Position numbers and translations under genes: made by a program. A stretch of 64,000 bases of DNA from Candidatus Symbiobacter mobilis CR (GTDB taxonomy: Bacteria; Pseudomonadota; Gammaproteobacteria; Burkholderiales; Burkholderiaceae_C), in contig NC_022576.1 of the NCBI RefSeq assembly GCF_000477435.1, positions 62,001 to 126,000 of the forward strand. The letters run 5' to 3'. Under the pieces are notes generated by a model. It worked only from the letters and a program-made list of their open reading frames with translations. It had not been told where the DNA came from and did no database searches. Within the stretch, counting starts at the first letter, position 1. Every line of letters starts with the position of its first letter. Below are positions 59,453 to 64,000 of this stretch, piece by piece.

Positions 59453-61072
59453 TCAGGGGTTATGCGGCTGCACGGGGCGTGCTAGAGCGGTGGATTCGGC
59501 CGGGAGCTGAAATACGGCCATGGTGCGCAGCAAATCCTGCGCTTGGGCATGCAGGCTGCTGGCGGCTGCGGCCATTTCCTCGACCAGTGCCGCGTTCTGT
59601 TGGGTAGTCTGGTCGATTTGCGCGACGGATTCACCCACTTGGCTGACACCCGTGCTTTGTTCCTGATTGGCCGTGCTGATCTTGCCCACGAGTTCCGTGA
59701 CGTGGCGGATGCTCTCGACAATCTGCCTCATGGAGTCGCCTGCCTCGTGGACGAGGGTGGATCCGTGGTCGACGAACTCAACGCTGGTACTGATCAGGTG
59801 CTTGATTTCTTTGGCAGCTTGTGCAGAGCGGCCAGCCAAGGATCGCACCTCGCTGGCCACGACGGCGAAGCCACGGCCTTGCTCTCCAGCGCGCGCTGCC
59901 TCCACTGCCGCATTGAGAGCCAGAATATTGGTCTGAAAAGCGATCCCGTCGATGACGCCGATGATGTCCAGGATCTTCTGCGATGAAACCTGGATCTTCT
60001 CCATCGTTGCCACCATTCGATCCACCACTGTCCCGCCCCGGAGTGCTGTGGCGGCAGCGTGTTGCGCCAGTTCATCCGCGTGGTGGGCGTTGTCCGCGTT
60101 CTGCCTGACCGTGGCACTGAGCTGCTCCATCGATGAAGCCGTGTGCTCCAGGGCGCTGGCCTGACGCTCGGTACGCAGGCTGAGATCGTGGTTGGCGGAG
60201 GCAATTTCCGCGCTGGCGGTGGCCACGTGTTCAGAGGCATGTCGCACATCCAGTACCACACGACCCAGGCTTTGCTGCATAGCTTGGAGCTGAGCCATCA
60301 GGCTATGCGTGTCCCCACCACGCACTTCGATGGGATGACATAGATCGCCGGAACCGACGAGTTCGGCGACTGTCGCAGCGTCTCCTGGTTCTCCGCCGAG
60401 TTGCTGGCGCAAGGTGCGAATCGTGGCGCCACCGATGGAGAAAGCGAGCAGCAGGCCACCGATGGTTGCCACGAGGAAGGAGCTCAGCGCAACGTGGTAG
60501 CGCGTTTGCGCGTTTTCGTAGGCTTGTTTTGCTTGCTCCACCTGGTGATCGCGGTATGCGCGCATGTCGCGCACCGACATTTCTCCTTCCTCTCGGCCGG
60601 CACGCAGAAAAGCGGCCATGACTGCCGGGGAATAATCCCCACGACCGATGGCCGCAACCACTTGATCGAGCTTGTCTCGCCACAAAGCGCGGCTGCGTTG
60701 GCTGGCATGCAGCAAGGCCATATCGTCCGCATCACTGGTAAGGGGCGGCAGAGCGGCAAAAATTTTGTTGGCTGCGACGCGGTTGGCTTTGATGGCGTCC
60801 GTATGAAGGCTGGCAGGGTGGTTGTGGATGGTTTGCAGGGGGTTGCCGGGGGCGTGCTGGAAGGCCAAAAGAATCTGCAAGCGGTTTTGCACGAGGATGT
60901 CGATCAGTTCGTCAGCCATCAATGCAGGCAGCATGGCACGGTCATGCAGCGCTTTGATTTCCAGATTGGAACGGTGGATGCTCCATAGTCCCACGCCACC
61001 GACGACGACCAACAAAGAGGACAGCACACCGATCAGAATCACGAGTCGGGTCGATACTTTCATCGTTCGCAT
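59453..61072 (-). CDS. Methyl-accepting chemotaxis protein (MCP 4)
   Basis: A 539-residue receptor: TM1 at about 9-31, four-helix-bundle-like periplasmic domain 32-192, TM2 193-214, short HAMP ([20 protein letters not shown]), signalling domain with hairpin [20 protein letters not shown]. No C-terminal CheR pentapeptide. It lies between the peptide/oligosaccharide transporter and carB. A link to the transporter's binding protein is possible but not shown. Confidence 0.92.
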   Translation of the reverse strand: MRTMKVSTRLVILIGVLSSLLVVVGGVGLWSIHRSNLEIKALHDRAMLPALMADELIDILVQNRLQILLAFQHAPGNPLQTIHNHPASLHTDAIKANRVAANKIFAALPPLTSDADDMALLHASQRSRALWRDKLDQVVAAIGRGDYSPAVMAAFLRAGREEGEMSVRDMRAYRDHQVEQAKQAYENAQTRYHVALSSFLVATIGGLLLAFSIGGATIRTLRQQLGGEPGDAATVAELVGSGDLCHPIEVRGGDTHSLMAQLQAMQQSLGRVVLDVRHASEHVATASAEIASANHDLSLRTERQASALEHTASSMEQLSATVRQNADNAHHADELAQHAAATALRGGTVVDRMVATMEKIQVSSQKILDIIGVIDGIAFQTNILALNAAVEAARAGEQGRGFAVVASEVRSLAGRSAQAAKEIKHLISTSVEFVDHGSTLVHEAGDSMRQIVESIRHVTELVGKISTANQEQSTGVSQVGESVAQIDQTTQQNAALVEEMAAAASSLHAQAQDLLRTMAVFQLPAESTALARPVQPHNP

Positions 61073-61235
61073 TGCTTACTCTCCATACAAAAAACACTGG
61101 ATGTCCACACTGTGTGTTATGAGGCGGGTACGTGGAAGGCGGGTGCGTATTGTGGTGGTGTGCCATTCCCGTGCATGGCAGCCCATAGGCTTGCTATACC
61201 AATCAGGATTGCGGGGAATGTGCGCCACAGGGATA

Positions 61236-64000
61236 TCAGGGGCTGGTGGTGGTGTCCACGACATGGGCCGCAGTACCCAGCATCGCATGCAAAGTCTGGA
61301 TCGATACCACGTCCAGCCGATCCATGTATTTCATCCCTTCGACGGCAGCTTCAGCCCCTGCGATAGTTGTGAAGGTGGTAATGCGTGCGGCCAGAGCGGA
61401 AGTGCGAATGCGCCGCGAATCGGCGATGGCATTGCGGCGTTCTTCCACCGTGTTGATGACCAGGATGATGCCGCCATTCTTGATCATGTCGACGATGTGG
61501 GGTCGGCCTTCTGCAACCTTGTTGACCACCTGACACGGTACCCCTGCATCCCGCAGTACCGATGCAGTGCCACGGGATGCGATGATGGCAAAACCCAGGG
61601 AAACCAGCTCACGCGCCACGCCAACGGCCCGTTGCTTGTCCCCTTGCTTGACGGACAAAAACACCTTGCCTGTTGGGGTGCCATCCGCAGTCAATGGCTT
61701 GGGTAGAAGCGAACCGGCACCGAGTTGGGATTTGACGAAAGCCTCGCCGAAGGTCATGCCTACGCCCATGACTTCCCCGGTGGATTTCATCTCCGGCCCC
61801 AGGATCGGGTCGATGCCCGGAAAGCGAACGAAGGGGAACACGGCTTCCTTGACGCTGTAGTACGGTGGAACGACCTCGTGCTGGATGCCTTGGGAGCGCA
61901 GAGATTGCCCCACCATGCAGCGTGCGGCAACTTTGGCCAGTTGCACGCCTGTCGCCTTGCTGACGAAAGGCACCGTGCGGGATGCGCGGGGGTTGACTTC
62001 GAGCACGAAGATCACGTCCTCATTGTCTTGACGCTGGATGGCGAATTGCACGTTCATCAGCCCGACGACATGCAATGCCTCGGCCATGGCGGCAGTTTGG
62101 CGGCGCAGCTCGGCCACTGTATTCGCAGCCAGACTGTACGGAGGCAGCGAGCATGCGGAATCCCCGCTATGCACGCCCGCCTGCTCAATGTGCTCCATCA
62201 CCCCGCCGATGTACACATGTCCGGTGTTGTCCCGCACGCAATCCACGTCGCATTCGATGGCGTCGTTGAGGAAGCGGTCGAGCAGCACGGGGGAATCGTG
62301 GGACACCTTGACCGCCTCGTGCATATACCGCACCAGGTCTGCGGGTTCGTGGACGATTTCCATCGCCCTGCCACCCAGCACATAGCTGGGGCGCACCACC
62401 AGGGGGTAACCCAGGTCGGCAGCCTTGCGCAGCGCTTCGTCTTCGTTGCGGGCCGTCGCGTTGGGTGGCTGGCGCAGTTGCAACCCGTGGAGCAATTGTT
62501 GGAAGCGTTCCCGGTCTTCGGCTGCGTCGATCATGTCTGGGCTGGTTCCGATGATCTGCACGCTGTTGGCTTCCAAAGCCAGGGCGAGTTTGAGGGGGGT
62601 TTGTCCACCGAATTGGACGATCACGCCCGTGGGCTTTTCGCGGTCGACGATCGCGAGCACGTCTTCCAGCGTGAGCGGCTCGAAGTACAGGCGGTCCGAG
62701 GTGTCGTAGTCGGTGGATACGGTCTCAGGGTTGCAATTGACCATGATCGTCTCGTAGCCGTCTTCGCGCAGCGAGAGCGCGGCGTGGACGCAGCAGTAGT
62801 CGAATTCGATGCCTTGCCCAATGCGGTTCGGTCCGCCGCCGAGCACCAAGATCTTGGGGCGGTCACTCGGTGCCGCCTCACATTCGGCGCCTTCGGCCTC
62901 GTAGGTCGAATACAGGTAGGCGGTGTGGGTGGCGAACTCCGCAGCGCAGGTGTCGACGCGCTTGAAAACGGGGCGCACCCCCAAAGCGTGGCGGCGCGCA
63001 CGCACGGCGGCCTCGGTCGTGCCGAACTGCCGTGCCAGGCGTCTGTCCGAAAACCCTTTCTTTTTGAGCGCACGCAAAGTAGCTGCGTCGATGGCGTCCA
63101 GCGCAGTACCTACGGCAGGCCTGGGCAGGCGCTCGATTTCCAGCTCGATGCGGACGATCTGCTCGATCTGCACGAGAAACCACCTGTCAATGCTCGTCAG
63201 CTCGTGTACCCGGTCGACGCTCCAGCCGCATGCAAAGGCGTCCCCCACGTACCAGATGCGCTCGGGGCCGGGTTCGCCGAGTTCGCGTTCGAGCACTTCG
63301 GGGTCCTGGGTTTTTTCGTTCATCCCGTCGACGCCGACTTCCAGCCCGCGCAAGGCTTTCTGGAACGATTCCTGGAATGTGCGGCCGATGGCCATGACTT
63401 CCCCCACGCTTTTCATCTGCGTGGTGAGTCGACGGTCTGCCGTAGGGAATTTTTCGAACGCGAAACGCGGGATTTTGGTGACCACATAGTCGATGGTCGG
63501 CTCGAAACTGGCGGGCGTTGCGCCGCCGGTGATGTCGTTGCGCAGTTCATCAAGGGTGTAGCCCACCGCCAGCCTGGCTGCCACTTTGGCGATAGGAAAG
63601 CCCGTCGCTTTGGAAGCCAATGCGCTGGAGCGGCTGACGCGCGGGTTCATTTCAATGACGACCATCCGACCGGTTTGGGGGTGGATTGCAAACTGCACAT
63701 TCGAACCGCCCGTATCGACGCCGATGACGCGCAGCACGGCCATTGATGCATTGCGCAGGAGCTGGTATTCCTTGTCGGTGAGGGTCTGTGCGGGGGCGAC
63801 CGTGATCGAGTCCCCGGTGTGTACCCCCATGGGGTCGAGGTTTTCGATCGAGCAGACGATGATGCAGTTGTCCGCCTTGTCACGAACCACCTCCATTTCG
63901 AACTCTTTCCACCCGAGCAACGACTCTTCGATCAGCAGTTCGTGGGTCGGGGAGGCATCAAGGCCGCGCTTGCAAATTTCCTCGAATTCTTCAGGGTTGT
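61236..64000 (-). CDS. carB: Carbamoyl-phosphate synthase large subunit, 5' end beyond the window
   Basis: About 921 of some 1,075 codons are visible. The part present holds the rest of the first ATP-grasp half ([40 protein letters not shown]), the oligomerisation domain, the second ATP-grasp half ([60 protein letters not shown]) and the C-terminal allosteric MGS-like domain. It makes carbamoyl phosphate for arginine and pyrimidine synthesis. The frame is open to the window edge. Confidence 0.96.
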   Translation of the reverse strand, partial: NPEEFEEICKRGLDASPTHELLIEESLLGWKEFEMEVVRDKADNCIIVCSIENLDPMGVHTGDSITVAPAQTLTDKEYQLLRNASMAVLRVIGVDTGGSNVQFAIHPQTGRMVVIEMNPRVSRSSALASKATGFPIAKVAARLAVGYTLDELRNDITGGATPASFEPTIDYVVTKIPRFAFEKFPTADRRLTTQMKSVGEVMAIGRTFQESFQKALRGLEVGVDGMNEKTQDPEVLERELGEPGPERIWYVGDAFACGWSVDRVHELTSIDRWFLVQIEQIVRIELEIERLPRPAVGTALDAIDAATLRALKKKGFSDRRLARQFGTTEAAVRARRHALGVRPVFKRVDTCAAEFATHTAYLYSTYEAEGAECEAAPSDRPKILVLGGGPNRIGQGIEFDYCCVHAALSLREDGYETIMVNCNPETVSTDYDTSDRLYFEPLTLEDVLAIVDREKPTGVIVQFGGQTPLKLALALEANSVQIIGTSPDMIDAAEDRERFQQLLHGLQLRQPPNATARNEDEALRKAADLGYPLVVRPSYVLGGRAMEIVHEPADLVRYMHEAVKVSHDSPVLLDRFLNDAIECDVDCVRDNTGHVYIGGVMEHIEQAGVHSGDSACSLPPYSLAANTVAELRRQTAAMAEALHVVGLMNVQFAIQRQDNEDVIFVLEVNPRASRTVPFVSKATGVQLAKVAARCMVGQSLRSQGIQHEVVPPYYSVKEAVFPFVRFPGIDPILGPEMKSTGEVMGVGMTFGEAFVKSQLGAGSLLPKPLTADGTPTGKVFLSVKQGDKQRAVGVARELVSLGFAIIASRGTASVLRDAGVPCQVVNKVAEGRPHIVDMIKNGGIILVINTVEERRNAIADSRRIRTSALAARITTFTTIAGAEAAVEGMKYMDRLDVVSIQTLHAMLGTAAHVVDTTTSP

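Noticed and set aside
61725-63746. 673-codon + frame opposite carB
   Set aside because: Antisense shadow; carB motifs are continuous on the minus strand.

Overview
The window reads as a stretch of betaproteobacterial chromosome, most likely Burkholderiales close to Comamonadaceae. This is inferred from the gene orders thrS-infC-rpmI-rplT-pheS-pheT-ihfA-merR and ilvB-ilvN-ilvC, from the sigma factor / DUF3619 / DUF3106 trio, and from the protein sequences. I see no rRNA, tRNA or CRISPR array. The backbone is GC-rich. Two islands (about 1-5.0 kb and 21.2-22.8 kb) are degraded and partly AT-rich.

1-5.0 kb: a cassette array of integron type on the + strand. It holds a helix-turn-helix antitoxin-like gene, a DUF4160 pseudogene overlapping a DUF2442 gene, a two-gene cassette with a Sel1-repeat membrane protein, and a short hydrophobic ORF, with attC-like sites between them. 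Mobile elements sit in the attC sites: an internally deleted IS110-family transposase and two internally deleted group II introns on the opposite strand, plus a stub of a third. Removing intron copy 1 restores an exact attC box and a longer reading frame. A 112-bp inverted-repeat element closes the island next to trmL.

5.0-11.3 kb: housekeeping genes trmL, lolA, ftsK, a Crp/Fnr regulator, trxB, rpmB and rpmG (the last only 56 codons), ending in a strong terminator. 11.3-21.0 kb: a minus-strand sensory block of three methyl-accepting chemotaxis proteins, a dCache-HAMP-PAS-GGDEF diguanylate cyclase and a periplasmic amino-acid-binding protein.

21.2-22.8 kb: a second integron remnant in the opposite orientation: group II intron debris, a PIN-domain toxin-like gene with a small overlapping partner, an attI-like site, and the 5' end of an integron integrase gene cut off against the end of livF. 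22.8-26.4 kb is a livHMGF branched-chain amino-acid transporter without its binding protein. Then follow a NifX/NifB-like metal-binding protein with a His/Cys-rich tail, a FapA (DUF342) protein and rarA.

30.8-39 kb is the thrS-to-merR translation operon, with an ATC start on infC. 39-42.6 kb holds ilvBNC. 42.9-44.9 kb encodes a second membrane diguanylate cyclase, followed by an ECF sigma factor with its probable membrane anti-sigma partner and a DUF3106 protein. Next come argH (minus strand), a GspE/PilB-type ATPase with four repeated c-di-GMP-binding-like motifs, cysK, lysA, a five-gene peptide/oligosaccharide ABC transporter, a fourth chemoreceptor and the 3' part of carB, which runs off the right end.

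A common theme of the backbone is environmental sensing (four chemoreceptors, two diguanylate cyclases with intact active and inhibitory sites, one probable c-di-GMP-responsive ATPase) beside amino-acid uptake and synthesis genes.
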